A stretch of DNA of 64,000 nucleotides, taken from positions 310,001 through 374,000 of the forward strand of contig NZ_PYFX01000001.1 of NCBI RefSeq assembly GCF_003020115.1, given 5' to 3'. This stretch comes from Bradyrhizobium sp. MOS002 (GTDB taxonomy: Bacteria; Pseudomonadota; Alphaproteobacteria; Rhizobiales; Xanthobacteraceae). Shown here one piece after another: positions 19,407-27,689 of this stretch. Below the pieces are notes generated by a model, which worked only from the letters and a program-made list of their open reading frames with translations, ran no database searches and was not told where the DNA came from. Within the stretch, counting starts at the first letter, position 1; every line of letters starts with the position of its first letter. The position numbers were made by a program, and so were the translations under genes.

Positions 19407-20849
19407 ATGAGCCCCGCCTCGCAGATCTACGCGAAGATCACCGGTCCCATCGTCATGGTCGGCTTCGGCTCCATCGGCAAAGGCACGCTGCCGCTGATCG
19501 AGCGGCATCTCGATTACGACAAGTCGCGCATCACCGTGATCGATCCCAAGGACGAGGGTCGCAAGGCGCATTGCGAGAAGCACAATGTGCGCTTCATCCA
19601 GAAGGGTGTGACCAAGGACAATTATCGGGAGTTGCTGACCCCGCTGCTCACCGAAGGCGGCGGCCAGGGTTTTTGCGTCAATCTCTCGGTTGATACCGGC
19701 TCCACCGACATCATGGAGCTCTGCAACGAGCTCGGCGCTCTCTATATCGACACCGTCAACGAGCCATGGCTCGGCTTCTATTTCGATTCCTCGAAGGGCC
19801 CGGAGGCGCGCTCCAACTACGCCCTTCGCGAAGCGACGCTGGCCGCCAAGAAGGCGCGCCCCGCGGGCTCGACGACGGCCGTCTCCTGCTGTGGCGCCAA
19901 TCCCGGCATGGTCTCGTTCTTCGTCAAGCAGGCGCTGCTCAATGTCGCCGCTGATCTGAAGCTCAATGCCCCCAAGCCGAAGACCAAAGCCGAATGGGCG
20001 GACTTGATGCGGCAGGCCGGCATCAAGGGCATCCACATCGCCGAACGCGACACCCAGCGCTCCAAGTCGCCGAAAGAGCCTGATGTCTTCGTCAACACCT
20101 GGTCGGTAGAAGGTTTCCTGTCGGAAGGCGTGCAGCCGTCCGAGCTCGGTTGGGGCACCCATGAAAAATGGATGCCCGAGAATGCGCGAACCCACGAAGC
20201 CGGCTGCGGCGCCGCCATCTATCTGATGCAGCCCGGTGCCAACACGCGCGTGCGCACCTGGTGCCCGACCCGCGGCGCGCAATATGGCTTCCTCGTCACC
20301 CACAACGAGTCGATCTCGATCGCCGACTATTTCACCGTGCGCGACGCATCAGGTACGGCGGTCTACCGGCCGACCTGCCACTATGCCTATCATCCGGCTG
20401 ACGATGCCGTGCTGTCGCTGCACGAGATGTTCGGCCGCGCGGCGAAGATGCAGGAAAAGCACCACATCCTCGACGAGAACGAGATCGTCGACGGCATCGA
20501 CGAGCTCGGCGTGCTGCTGTTCGGTCATGACAAGAACGCCTACTGGTACGGCTCGCAGCTCTCCATCGAAGAGACCCGCAAGCTTGCGCCCTATCAGAAC
20601 GCCACCGGCCTGCAAGTGACCTCCGCCGTGCTCGGCGGCATGGTGTGGGCGCTCGAAAACCCGAATGAAGGCATCGTCGAAGCCGACGAGATGGATTTCG
20701 ATCGCCTGCTGGAAATTCAGTTGCCGTATCTCGGTCCGGTGAAGGGTTTTTATACCGACTGGACGCCGCTGACGGATCGTCCGGGACTATTTCCGGAAGA
20801 TATCGACACGAGCGATCCCTGGCAGTTCCGGAACGTTCTGGTGCGGTGA
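19407..20849 (+). CDS. hss: Homospermidine synthase
   Basis: 480 aa from ATG 19407, with GGAGAA ten bases upstream; an in-frame ATG at 19374 lacks a site. NAD-dependent enzyme that condenses two putrescines (or putrescine and spermidine) to sym-homospermidine. The N-terminal Rossmann motif GFGSIGKG is at 19-26. Other recognisable parts are YIDTVNEPWLGFY, SCCGANPGMVSFF and HNESISIADYFT. Length matches rhizobial enzymes. Together with the upstream decarboxylase it explains synthesis of the polyamine that dominates in many rhizobia. Confidence 0.94.
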   Translation: MSPASQIYAKITGPIVMVGFGSIGKGTLPLIERHLDYDKSRITVIDPKDEGRKAHCEKHNVRFIQKGVTKDNYRELLTPLLTEGGGQGFCVNLSVDTGSTDIMELCNELGALYIDTVNEPWLGFYFDSSKGPEARSNYALREATLAAKKARPAGSTTAVSCCGANPGMVSFFVKQALLNVAADLKLNAPKPKTKAEWADLMRQAGIKGIHIAERDTQRSKSPKEPDVFVNTWSVEGFLSEGVQPSELGWGTHEKWMPENARTHEAGCGAAIYLMQPGANTRVRTWCPTRGAQYGFLVTHNESISIADYFTVRDASGTAVYRPTCHYAYHPADDAVLSLHEMFGRAAKMQEKHHILDENEIVDGIDELGVLLFGHDKNAYWYGSQLSIEETRKLAPYQNATGLQVTSAVLGGMVWALENPNEGIVEADEMDFDRLLEIQLPYLGPVKGFYTDWTPLTDRPGLFPEDIDTSDPWQFRNVLVR

Positions 20850-20899
20850 GGGGCCGTCTCAGCCCGCCGTTGCGGGGCGACGCTCATCCACATAGCGCA

Positions 20900-21072
20900 G
20901 TCATGCCCCGCGACCCGGCTACGCCAAGGCTTCGCCGAGGTTGATGTCTAGGCGCGCCGAAGCTTTAGCGTAGGTGGCAGGCGGGGCATCCAGTACGCCG
21001 CGACCTCTTCGTATCCACGCATGGCCTCTGGAATACTGGATCGTCCGCCTTCGCGGACGATGACAGCGTCCA
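20900..21072. repeat. Composite palindromic repeat, family H
   Basis: GCCCCGC near 20912 pairs with GCGGGGC near 20981; further right, ATCCAGTA pairs with TACTGGAT, and GTCCGCCTTCGCGGAC makes a small hairpin ending ATGACAGC. Together these nested arms fill most of the 231-bp gap between homospermidine synthase and a convergent hypothetical gene. Confidence 0.6.
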
Positions 21073-21080
21073 CTAGTTGC

Positions 21081-21416
21081 CTACTTCCTCTCGATCGGCG
21101 GCGCGATCTTCTCGGCTGGCGCCGGGGGCAATGCTGGTTTGGCCGCGCCCGCAGCGCCCTGCGTCTGCGCGTCGGGCCGCGCGGGCTCTGGGGCGGGCGT
21201 GGTCGGCCGGTCGCCGCCGGGCTTGGCCTCGGCAGGCTTGTTCTGGTCGTCGGACGGCGTGCCCTGAAGCGGCTGGGTCGCCTGGGCCGTCTGCATCCGG
21301 GTCTCGGCGCGGATTTGCGCCAGCGACATGCCTGAGACCACGATGCCGGCTGCGAACAGCGAGCAGGCGACCATCAGGTCGAGCTTCAGTCTACGCTTGT
21401 CATATTGGCCGGGCAT
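21081..21416 (-). CDS. Hypothetical single-pass membrane protein with Pro/Ala-rich tail
   Basis: 111 codons from the ATG at 21416 (MPGQYDKRRLKLDLM). One membrane segment or uncleaved signal (residues about 15-33, MVACSLFAAGIVVSGMSLA) is followed by a low-complexity Gln/Pro/Ala/Lys tail ending APPIERK. No family recognised. It lies 101 bp after the MgtC-like gene on the same strand. The frame is open further upstream to 21521, but that would run into the MgtC-like gene. Confidence 0.6.
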   Translation of the reverse strand: MPGQYDKRRLKLDLMVACSLFAAGIVVSGMSLAQIRAETRMQTAQATQPLQGTPSDDQNKPAEAKPGGDRPTTPAPEPARPDAQTQGAAGAAKPALPPAPAEKIAPPIERK

Positions 21417-21517
21417 GTCGATCACCGCCTTTGTCCGTAGGATCAACGAAATGGCCGGTCTGCGGTTCCCTGCCCCTGGCGGCCGGAACTCGACGGCTGC
21501 GCGCCCAATCGCCGCGC

Positions 21518-22234
21518 TCAATCCGTGGTGCTGACTTCCCAGGTGGCGTGGCGGACGCCGGGCAGGTGCTGGAGATCGGTCGCCACTGCATTCAGCTCGT
21601 TCGGATCGACGGCGGTCGCGACCAGCTTTGCCACGATCTCGATCAGATCGTCCCCGGTCTCGACCATTTCGATATCAGCCACCAGATATTTTGCGCCCTC
21701 GAGCTTCTCGACGAGGCGGTCACGCATGTCGGGCAACGCTTCCGGTGCGACCGCGAGCTTGAAGTAATAGGTTGCCTCGGAGGTCTTCTCGTTCAGCGGA
21801 ATGCGGTTGATGGCGTTGACCAATGGCCGCAACATGGTGTTGCCGGCAATCACAAACACCGTCAGCGCCGCCGCCTGCGCGATCATGTCGGCGCCGGCGC
21901 AGGAGCCGACCGCGGCCGAAGCCCATAGCGTCGCCGCGGTATTGAGCCCGCGCACGTCCATGCCCTGCTTCATGATGACGCCGGCGCCGAGAAAGCCGAT
22001 GCCCGAGACAACGTAGGAGATCACCCGCACCGCGCCGTCGGCGCCGGTCAGGTGCATAGCGAGATCGACGAAGGCGGCGGCGCCGACCGCGACCAGCACG
22101 TTGGTGCGCAGGCCCGCGGTGCGCTGCCGGTATTGCCGCTCGGCGCCGATCAGCGTGCCCAGCACGAAGGCCGTGAACAGGCTGACCAGCGTGTCCGCGA
22201 AGTCAGCAATCTGGAAGGTCGTCAGAAACCGCAT
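21518..22234 (-). CDS. MgtC/SapB-family membrane protein
   Basis: 238 aa. The N-terminal MgtC membrane domain is clear: GTLIGAERQYRQRTAGLRTN, broken here as GTLIGAERQYR and TAGLRTNVLV, followed by GIGFLGAGVI and GLNTAATLWASAAVG. A C-terminal ACT-like soluble domain spans about 150-238. MgtC relatives modulate membrane potential or F-ATPase and support low-Mg growth in some pathogens; the role here is not known. It begins 30 bp after the WD40 gene, so readthrough from the zinc operon is possible. Confidence 0.9.
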   Translation of the reverse strand: MRFLTTFQIADFADTLVSLFTAFVLGTLIGAERQYRQRTAGLRTNVLVAVGAAAFVDLAMHLTGADGAVRVISYVVSGIGFLGAGVIMKQGMDVRGLNTAATLWASAAVGSCAGADMIAQAAALTVFVIAGNTMLRPLVNAINRIPLNEKTSEATYYFKLAVAPEALPDMRDRLVEKLEGAKYLVADIEMVETGDDLIEIVAKLVATAVDPNELNAVATDLQHLPGVRHATWEVSTTD

Positions 22235-22264
22235 GGCGCCATCTACGGTCAGAACGATGACAGA

Positions 22265-23284
22265 TTAAAGCTCCAGCAGGCCGCCATCCCCATTTTCGTC
22301 GGCGAACGCCAGCAGCGTCCCCTTCGCGTTCCAGGCGAGCGCGGCCACGGGCGGGGTGCCGTTGCGGCGGACCAGGATCTCGGCGCCGTCCTCCAGACGC
22401 ACCATCAGCACGGTGCCGTCGCTATAGCCGGCGGCGAAGATGTCGTTCTTGGGATGGCAGGCGACCATCGACACGCGCGCTTGCAGCGGCGCGAGCATCG
22501 CGGGCTCCTTTCCCATCGGCCCGTCCTTGCTGGCGAACGGCCACAGGATGACGGTGTCGGCGCCCGAGGTCGCCAGCGCCTTGCCGCCCGCGCTCCACGA
22601 CATCGAGCGGACGCGGCCGGGATAGCCGGTCATGCGCATGTGCCTGTTGTCGGCAAGCCGCCAGCCGTGCAGCGCCGATTCGTGCATCGTGGTGACCAGG
22701 AATTTGTTGTCCGGGCTGAAGGTGACGCCGAGATGCGAACCGGCCCAGGGCAGGAATTCGGCCGACCCCTCCATGTTGGGAAACCACAGCGTCGCGCCGT
22801 TGTAATGGGCGATCGCGAGGCGCTGGCCCTTTGGCGCAAACGCAAGGCCGCCGACGGTCGAGGGCACTTCGAGCGACTTCTCCTCGCTCTTGCCGCTCTT
22901 GAAGAAAGCGGTCTTGCCGGCCGACCAGGCGTAGGCACCGTCCGGATGCAGCGCCACCGCGTCGATCCAGCGCCGCTTCGGGTCGGTGGCAAGCAGCGTC
23001 ACCTCGCCCTTTGTGTCGAGCGACACGACTTTTCCATCGTCGCCGCCCATCACCAGGCGCTTGCCGTCGGAGGCGGCCGAGAGAATGCCGCCGCTGTGTA
23101 CAGCGACCTTGCTGATCTCACCCTGGCCATCCACAAACGCGACATTCTCCTCGCCGCCGACGAAGGCGGCGCGGTTGCCAAGAAAATGCACGGAGGTCAC
23201 GACCATGCCGAGCGCGAGCGGCTTGACGCGCTCGGTGACGGAGACGATCGAGGCGGAATCGGCGGGCGGCGTAAACTCTTTCAT
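22265..23284 (-). CDS. WD40 beta-propeller protein coupled to CobW GTPase
   Basis: 339 aa from the ATG at 23284, which overlaps the CobW stop as TGATG (a GTG one codon earlier is also possible). About six or seven WD40-type blades are seen, with recurring DG.V..LD, GG.DG.V and WSAGGKALATSGADT-like turns; no signal peptide, so cytoplasmic. Last gene of the zinc operon. WD40 proteins are scaffolds; partnership with the CobW GTPase is inferred from translational coupling. Catalytic function is not expected. Confidence 0.85.
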   Translation of the reverse strand: MKEFTPPADSASIVSVTERVKPLALGMVVTSVHFLGNRAAFVGGEENVAFVDGQGEISKVAVHSGGILSAASDGKRLVMGGDDGKVVSLDTKGEVTLLATDPKRRWIDAVALHPDGAYAWSAGKTAFFKSGKSEEKSLEVPSTVGGLAFAPKGQRLAIAHYNGATLWFPNMEGSAEFLPWAGSHLGVTFSPDNKFLVTTMHESALHGWRLADNRHMRMTGYPGRVRSMSWSAGGKALATSGADTVILWPFASKDGPMGKEPAMLAPLQARVSMVACHPKNDIFAAGYSDGTVLMVRLEDGAEILVRRNGTPPVAALAWNAKGTLLAFADENGDGGLLEL

Positions 23285-24327
23285 CACGAGACGATGCAGC
23301 TCTCAAAACCCTGGCGAATGAGATCTTGCGGCAATTCGCGGCCGATGAAGACGAGGCGGCTCTCGCGCGGCTCGCCGTCCTTCCACTTCCGCTGGTGGTT
23401 GCCCTCCAGCATCATGTGGACGCCCTGAAAGACGTAGCGGTCATCGTCGTCGTGGAAAGCAAGGATGCCCTTGGAGCGCAGGATCTTGCCGCCCTCCACC
23501 TGCACCAGATTCTGGAGCCAGGGCATGAACACGTTCGGATCGAGCGGCTTGTCGCTCTTGAGCGACAGCGACTGCATGTCCTCGTCGTGATAGTGCTTCA
23601 GGCCGTGGCCGTGATCATGATCGTGATGATGGTCGTGGCCGTGGTGATGATGATCATGGTCGTGGTCATCGGCATTCAGGAAGTCCGGCTCGATGTCGAG
23701 AATGCGGTCGAGGTCGAAGGCGCCGCGGTCGAGCACGTCGGCCAAAGCCACCGAACAGCGCTCGGTGCGGTGCAGCTTCGCATAGGGGTTGATGGCGCGA
23801 ATGCGGGCCTCGACCTCGGCAAGCTCTCCCTTGGAAACGAGATCGATCTTGTTCAGCACGATGACGTCGGCAAAGGCGATCTGGTTCTTGGCCTCTGGGG
23901 CGTCCTTGAGACGGTCGGACAGCCACTTGGCGTCCGCAACCGTCACGACGGCATCGAGGCGTGCGTTCTTCTGCACGTCCTCGTCGACGAAAAAGGTCTG
24001 GGCGACGGGGGCCGGATCGGCAAGACCGGTGGTCTCGACGATGATGGCGTCGAACTTGCCCTTGCGCTTCATCAGGCCTTCCATGATGCGCACGAGATCG
24101 CCGCGCACGGTGCAGCAGATGCAGCCGTTGTTCATCTCGAACACTTCCTCATCGGCTCCGATGATGAGGTCGTTGTCGATGCCGATCTCGCCGAATTCGT
24201 TGACGATGACGGCGTACTTCTTGCCGTGGTTTTCCGACAGGATACGGTTCAACAGCGTGGTCTTGCCGGCACCGAGATAGCCGGTCAGGACGGTCACGGG
24301 AATCTTCTGGGCGGTCGCTTCAGACAT
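23284..24327 (-). CDS. CobW/COG0523 GTPase, putative zinc metallochaperone
   Basis: 347 aa. Walker A GYLGAGKT at 16-23, the COG0523 metal motif GCICC with Cys69, Cys71 and Cys72, and NKID at 159-162 are all present. Residues 221-250 are almost all His, Asp and Gly, then the CobW C-terminal domain (MPWLQNLVQVEGGKIL to the end). COG0523 members near znu genes and under Zur control are zinc chaperones that load target enzymes under zinc shortage. It lies 54 bp after znuA and overlaps the WD40 gene. Confidence 0.93.
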   Translation of the reverse strand: MSEATAQKIPVTVLTGYLGAGKTTLLNRILSENHGKKYAVIVNEFGEIGIDNDLIIGADEEVFEMNNGCICCTVRGDLVRIMEGLMKRKGKFDAIIVETTGLADPAPVAQTFFVDEDVQKNARLDAVVTVADAKWLSDRLKDAPEAKNQIAFADVIVLNKIDLVSKGELAEVEARIRAINPYAKLHRTERCSVALADVLDRGAFDLDRILDIEPDFLNADDHDHDHHHHGHDHHHDHDHGHGLKHYHDEDMQSLSLKSDKPLDPNVFMPWLQNLVQVEGGKILRSKGILAFHDDDDRYVFQGVHMMLEGNHQRKWKDGEPRESRLVFIGRELPQDLIRQGFESCIVS

Positions 24328-24381
24328 AACAACTCCGGACTTCGGGCTTTTCGCGCGACGCGAGGCGGGGTGGCCCCTGCC

Positions 24382-25251
24382 CTAGTGGTCAAGCGCGCTG
24401 GTAAGGGCCTTTATATTGTGCCTGACCATATCAATGTAAGTGGGTGCAAGCCCCTTTTCGCCGGTCAAACCGTCCGAAATCAGGGTCCCGCCGACTTTTG
24501 AGCCGGTCTCCGCCGCGATCCGCCGGATCAGCCGGTCGTCGCTGATATTTTCCAGGAACACGGCCGGTATTTTTTGGGCCTTGATCTGGCCGATGATGGT
24601 GGCGATGTCCCGCGCGCTGGGCTCGGTTTCCGTGGAGACGCCGAGCGGCGCGATGAACTGGACGCCGTATTCGGCGGCGAAATAGCCGAAGGCGTCATGG
24701 GTCGAGATCACTTTGCGCCGCTCCTGCGGGATTTTGACCACGGCTTCGCGGACCTCGCGGTCGAGCGTTTCCAGCTTTTCCAGATAGGCCTTGGCCTGGG
24801 CGCGAAAGAACTCCGCATCGTCAGGGTCGGCCGCAGCCAGTGCATTGGCGATGTCGGTGACGTAGATCTTCGCGTTGGGGACGGACTGCCAGCCATGCGG
24901 GTCGGCGGCCGAGCCGAGCTTGAGCGGTGCGATGCCTGCGCTCACAGTGACCACCTGCGCCTTGCTGCCCGAGGACTGCACGAGGCGCGGCAGCCAGCCC
25001 TCGAGACCAAGTCCGTTGACGATGACCAGTTTTGCGTCCGCGATCCGCTTCGCATCGCTTGGCGCGGGCGTGTAGACGTGGACGTCGCTGTCGGCCCCGA
25101 CCAGCGTCGTCAGATTGATCCGGTCGCCGCCGACATTGCGGACGAAATCGGCGAGGATCGAGAAGCTCGCGACGACCTTCAGCTGCTCCGCGGCGTGCAG
25201 CGGCGAGGCGAGCAAGAGCACACAAAGCATGATGCGCCGCATCGCTGTCAC
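24382..25251 (-). CDS. znuA: Zinc/manganese ABC transporter substrate-binding protein
   Basis: 289 aa, cluster A-I metal-binding lipoprotein-like or periplasmic protein with signal peptide (MLCVLLLASPLHAAE). Metal ligands are placed at His58 (DVHVYTP), His119 (DPHGW), His185 (STHDAFGY) and Asp260 (LISDGL). The long His/Asp-rich loop of classical ZnuA is absent, so Mn specificity cannot be excluded from this protein alone; the Zur-like box and CobW neighbour favour zinc. Its ATG overlaps the znuB stop (ATGA), so translation is coupled. Confidence 0.9.
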   Translation of the reverse strand: MTAMRRIMLCVLLLASPLHAAEQLKVVASFSILADFVRNVGGDRINLTTLVGADSDVHVYTPAPSDAKRIADAKLVIVNGLGLEGWLPRLVQSSGSKAQVVTVSAGIAPLKLGSAADPHGWQSVPNAKIYVTDIANALAAADPDDAEFFRAQAKAYLEKLETLDREVREAVVKIPQERRKVISTHDAFGYFAAEYGVQFIAPLGVSTETEPSARDIATIIGQIKAQKIPAVFLENISDDRLIRRIAAETGSKVGGTLISDGLTGEKGLAPTYIDMVRHNIKALTSALDH

Positions 25252-26117
25252 GCTTCCAGATGCCGGCCGGGAAACAGCTGCCTGACGACGCCACCGACCG
25301 GGCCGAACAGGACGGAGACGGTGTAGAGCGCGCTCGCCACCAGAATGATCGCAGGGCCCGAGGCCACACGGGTCTGGAACGACAGCACGAGACCTGCATA
25401 GCCGGAGACGGCGGCAGCGACGACCGCGATGCAGATCATGACGGTGAGATCGCGCGACCAGAACCGCGCGATGCCGGCAGGCAGGATCATCAGACCGACC
25501 GCGAGCAGCGTGCCGAGCGCCTGGAAGCCGTTGACGAGGTTGATCACGACCAGCGCGAGGAAAGCGAGATGCGCAGGCCCGCCCGCCCGGCTCACGGTGC
25601 GCAAGAACAAGGGATCGACGCTTTCGATCACCAGCGGGCGATAGATCACAGCGAGTACCAGCAGCGTCACCGTGGCGTTGAAGGCGACGACCAGCAGCGT
25701 CTGGTCGTCCATCGCGAGAATATTGCCGAACAGCACGTGCAGCAGGTCGATATTGGTGCCCTTGATCGAGACGATGGTCACGCCCAGCGCCAGCGAGGCC
25801 AGATAGAAGGTCGCGAGCGAGGCATCCTCCTTCAACCCGGTCGAGCGCGCGACGAGGCCTGCGAGGATCGCGACGGCAAAACCGGCGATCAGGCCACCGG
25901 CCGTCATCGCGAACAGGTTGAGACCCGAGAGCAGGAAACCGACAGCGGCGCCGGGGAGGATCGCATGCGCCATGGCGTCGCCGACCAGGCTCATCCGCCG
26001 CAACATCAGGAAGACGCCGATTGGCGCACCCGCGAGCGACAGCGCAATGACGGCCGCGAGCGCACGTCGCATGAACTCGAATTCGGTGAACGGGCCGATC
26101 AGCGCGTCATAGAGCAT
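25248..26117 (-). CDS. znuB: Zinc ABC transporter permease
   Basis: 289 aa, ABC-3 family, with about eight hydrophobic segments. Typical pieces are MSLVGDAMAHAILPGAA near residue 42 and FQALGTLLAVGLMILPAG near 200. It forms the channel of the ZnuABC importer in the inner membrane. It starts 6 bp after znuC and ends overlapping znuA by 4 bp. Confidence 0.93.
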   Translation of the reverse strand: MLYDALIGPFTEFEFMRRALAAVIALSLAGAPIGVFLMLRRMSLVGDAMAHAILPGAAVGFLLSGLNLFAMTAGGLIAGFAVAILAGLVARSTGLKEDASLATFYLASLALGVTIVSIKGTNIDLLHVLFGNILAMDDQTLLVVAFNATVTLLVLAVIYRPLVIESVDPLFLRTVSRAGGPAHLAFLALVVINLVNGFQALGTLLAVGLMILPAGIARFWSRDLTVMICIAVVAAAVSGYAGLVLSFQTRVASGPAIILVASALYTVSVLFGPVGGVVRQLFPGRHLEA

Positions 26118-26123
26118 CGGATA

Positions 26124-26879
26124 TCAAGCCGCCCGTGAGCGGGCATCATCGGCCGAGCAGGCGGCGGCGCCGTCGTCGAAGGCTTCGCACATCCGCATTG
26201 CGACCATCAGGTTTTCCGGCGTCAGCACCTCCGCCGTCGGCCCCCACGCCACGGGGCCGCGCGCCAGCACCAGCGTCTCGCTGAAATGGGTGCGCACCAT
26301 CTCCATGTCGTGCAGCGCGGCGAGCACGGTGCGGCCCTCGCCATGCCAGTGCTTCACCAGCGCCAGCAGATCGGCCGTGGTCTTGCTGTCGATGGCGTTG
26401 AAGGGCTCGTCCAGCACGATTAGCCGCGCGTCCTGGAGCAGCACGCGCGCAAACAGCACGCGCTGCATCTGGCCGCCCGAGAGTGTGCCGATCGGGCGGT
26501 TTTCGAAACCGTTGAGGCCAACGGAAGCGATGGCGCGGAGGATCTTATCGCGCGCCGCCTTGCCGATGCCGCCGAACAGGCCGGTCCCACGCCACAGCCC
26601 GGTGGCAACGAAGTCCAGCACCGAGATCGGGAAGCTGCGGTCGATCTCCGCACTCTGCGGCAGATAGGCGATATCGCGGCTGTCGAGCCCGCCGAGATGG
26701 ATGCTGCCGTCGAGCGGCCTGAGGATGCCGACGATGCCGCGCAGCAGCGTCGACTTGCCGGCGCCGTTCGGGCCGATCACGGCCAGCAACGCACCCGGCG
26801 CGACCTCCCCATTGAGGTGATGCACAGCCGGATGGCGGTCATAGCCCAGCGTGACGTTGTGGAAATGCAGCGCCGCCAT
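26124..26879 (-). CDS. znuC: Zinc ABC transporter ATP-binding protein
   Basis: 251 aa from ATG 26879, which has GAGG four to seven bases upstream; a GTG at 26885 overlapping the previous stop as GTGA is the alternative. Walker A GPNGAGKSTL, signature LSGGQMQRVLFAR, and Walker B LIVLDEPFNAID are intact, with the switch His in LAALHDMEM. Energises ZnuB. It is the second gene of the operon, after the His-rich mini protein. Confidence 0.94.
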   Translation of the reverse strand: MAALHFHNVTLGYDRHPAVHHLNGEVAPGALLAVIGPNGAGKSTLLRGIVGILRPLDGSIHLGGLDSRDIAYLPQSAEIDRSFPISVLDFVATGLWRGTGLFGGIGKAARDKILRAIASVGLNGFENRPIGTLSGGQMQRVLFARVLLQDARLIVLDEPFNAIDSKTTADLLALVKHWHGEGRTVLAALHDMEMVRTHFSETLVLARGPVAWGPTAEVLTPENLMVAMRMCEAFDDGAAACSADDARSRAA

Positions 26880-26881
26880 GG

Positions 26882-27145
26882 TCACCTCATCGCCAGGAAG
26901 ACCACGCCCCAGAGCACGGCGCAGACCGCGAGCGCGGCCGCGAGGCGGGCGGCCATGGTCATGCGCAGGATCGACCAGTGCGCCGCCTGAGCCGGATGCG
27001 GAGAGGCCGCATCGTGGACATGGGCGTGAGAGTGATGGGCGTGGGAGTGATCGTGTCCGTGCGAATGCCCGTGGTCATGGGAATGATCATGGGAATGGCC
27101 ATGGGCATGGTCGTGATGATGAGCTGGGGACGCGACGGGAACCAT
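26882..27145 (-). CDS. His-rich single-pass mini membrane protein, first gene of the zinc operon
   Basis: 87 aa. Residues about 9-48 alternate His with Asp, Gly, Ser and Ala (more than 20 His), then comes a short linker, and residues about 63-85 form one membrane segment (MAARLAAALAVCAVLWGVVF). No signal peptidase site follows, so the His tail likely lies on one face of the membrane. The start is 8 bp from a Zur-like palindrome and its stop overlaps the znuC region. No family recognised. I infer a zinc buffer or sensor feeding or gating ZnuABC, perhaps replacing the His loop missing from ZnuA. Confidence 0.75.
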   Translation of the reverse strand: MVPVASPAHHHDHAHGHSHDHSHDHGHSHGHDHSHAHHSHAHVHDAASPHPAQAAHWSILRMTMAARLAAALAVCAVLWGVVFLAMR

Positions 27146-27151
27146 GTCGGG

Positions 27152-27168
27152 ACGTTATATTATAACAT
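27152..27168 (-). promoter_or_regulatory. Zur-like operator ahead of the zinc operon
   Basis: Read on the minus strand: ATGTTATAATATAACGT. The core GTTATA-A-TATAAC (27154-27166) is a perfect palindrome and one mismatch breaks the wider 17-mer. It agrees in form with alphaproteobacterial Zur sites (TGTTATA...TATAACA). It ends 6 bp before the first ATG, so bound repressor would cover the start region. Confidence 0.75.
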
Positions 27169-27188
27169 TACCTCTGTCCACGACGGGC

Positions 27189-27689
27189 TCAGGGCTTGCC
27201 GATTAGCATGGCGATGGCGGCGGCGACGAACGGGAACGGGACCGAAACCGCACAGCGGAACCAGACGAAACGGGCCGGCATGAACGGAATTTCCCACAAA
27301 ATCACCCGTTGGAAGGCAAATAACGCCCAGGCGACGACATAGGCGACCACCTGCGGCACCCCACCGCCCGATTTCAGCGCCACCGTCCCGATGGAGAACC
27401 CGATCACCGGACCGCCGGGCGTCGCGGCCCCGGCGACCACGGCGGTCGCGACCCCGAGCCAGCCACTGTCCGGGCCGAGCCAGCCGCTGATCACCTCCTG
27501 CGGGATGATGGCAGCGATGTAGCCGGAGCCGATCACCCCTAACGCGATGCGCGGCACGATGTTGACGAAGTCCATCGAGCCTTCGCGCAGCGAGGCCTTG
27601 AACACCGGTGGGCCGCGGCGAAAGGCGATCAGGCCGACGCCGAACACCGAGCCCCACAACAGGATGTCTATCAGAAGCGCGGCGCTCAA
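27189..27689 (-). CDS. Half-size permease, second of a paralogous pair
   Basis: 166 aa with four or five membrane segments. It carries IIPQEVISGWLGPDSGWLG, the ATPGGPVIGF motif near residue 90 and ILWEIPFMPARF near 130. All three have counterparts at the same spacing in the upstream gene (ILPHEKVSRALGPKSGLKG, ILPGGPFTAY, VAWEIPIMGTDF), so the two are full-length paralogues. They resemble half of the DUF318/ArsP-type two-repeat permease. Its ATG overlaps the upstream stop (ATGA). Substrate unknown. Confidence 0.82.
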   Translation of the reverse strand: MSAALLIDILLWGSVFGVGLIAFRRGPPVFKASLREGSMDFVNIVPRIALGVIGSGYIAAIIPQEVISGWLGPDSGWLGVATAVVAGAATPGGPVIGFSIGTVALKSGGGVPQVVAYVVAWALFAFQRVILWEIPFMPARFVWFRCAVSVPFPFVAAAIAMLIGKP

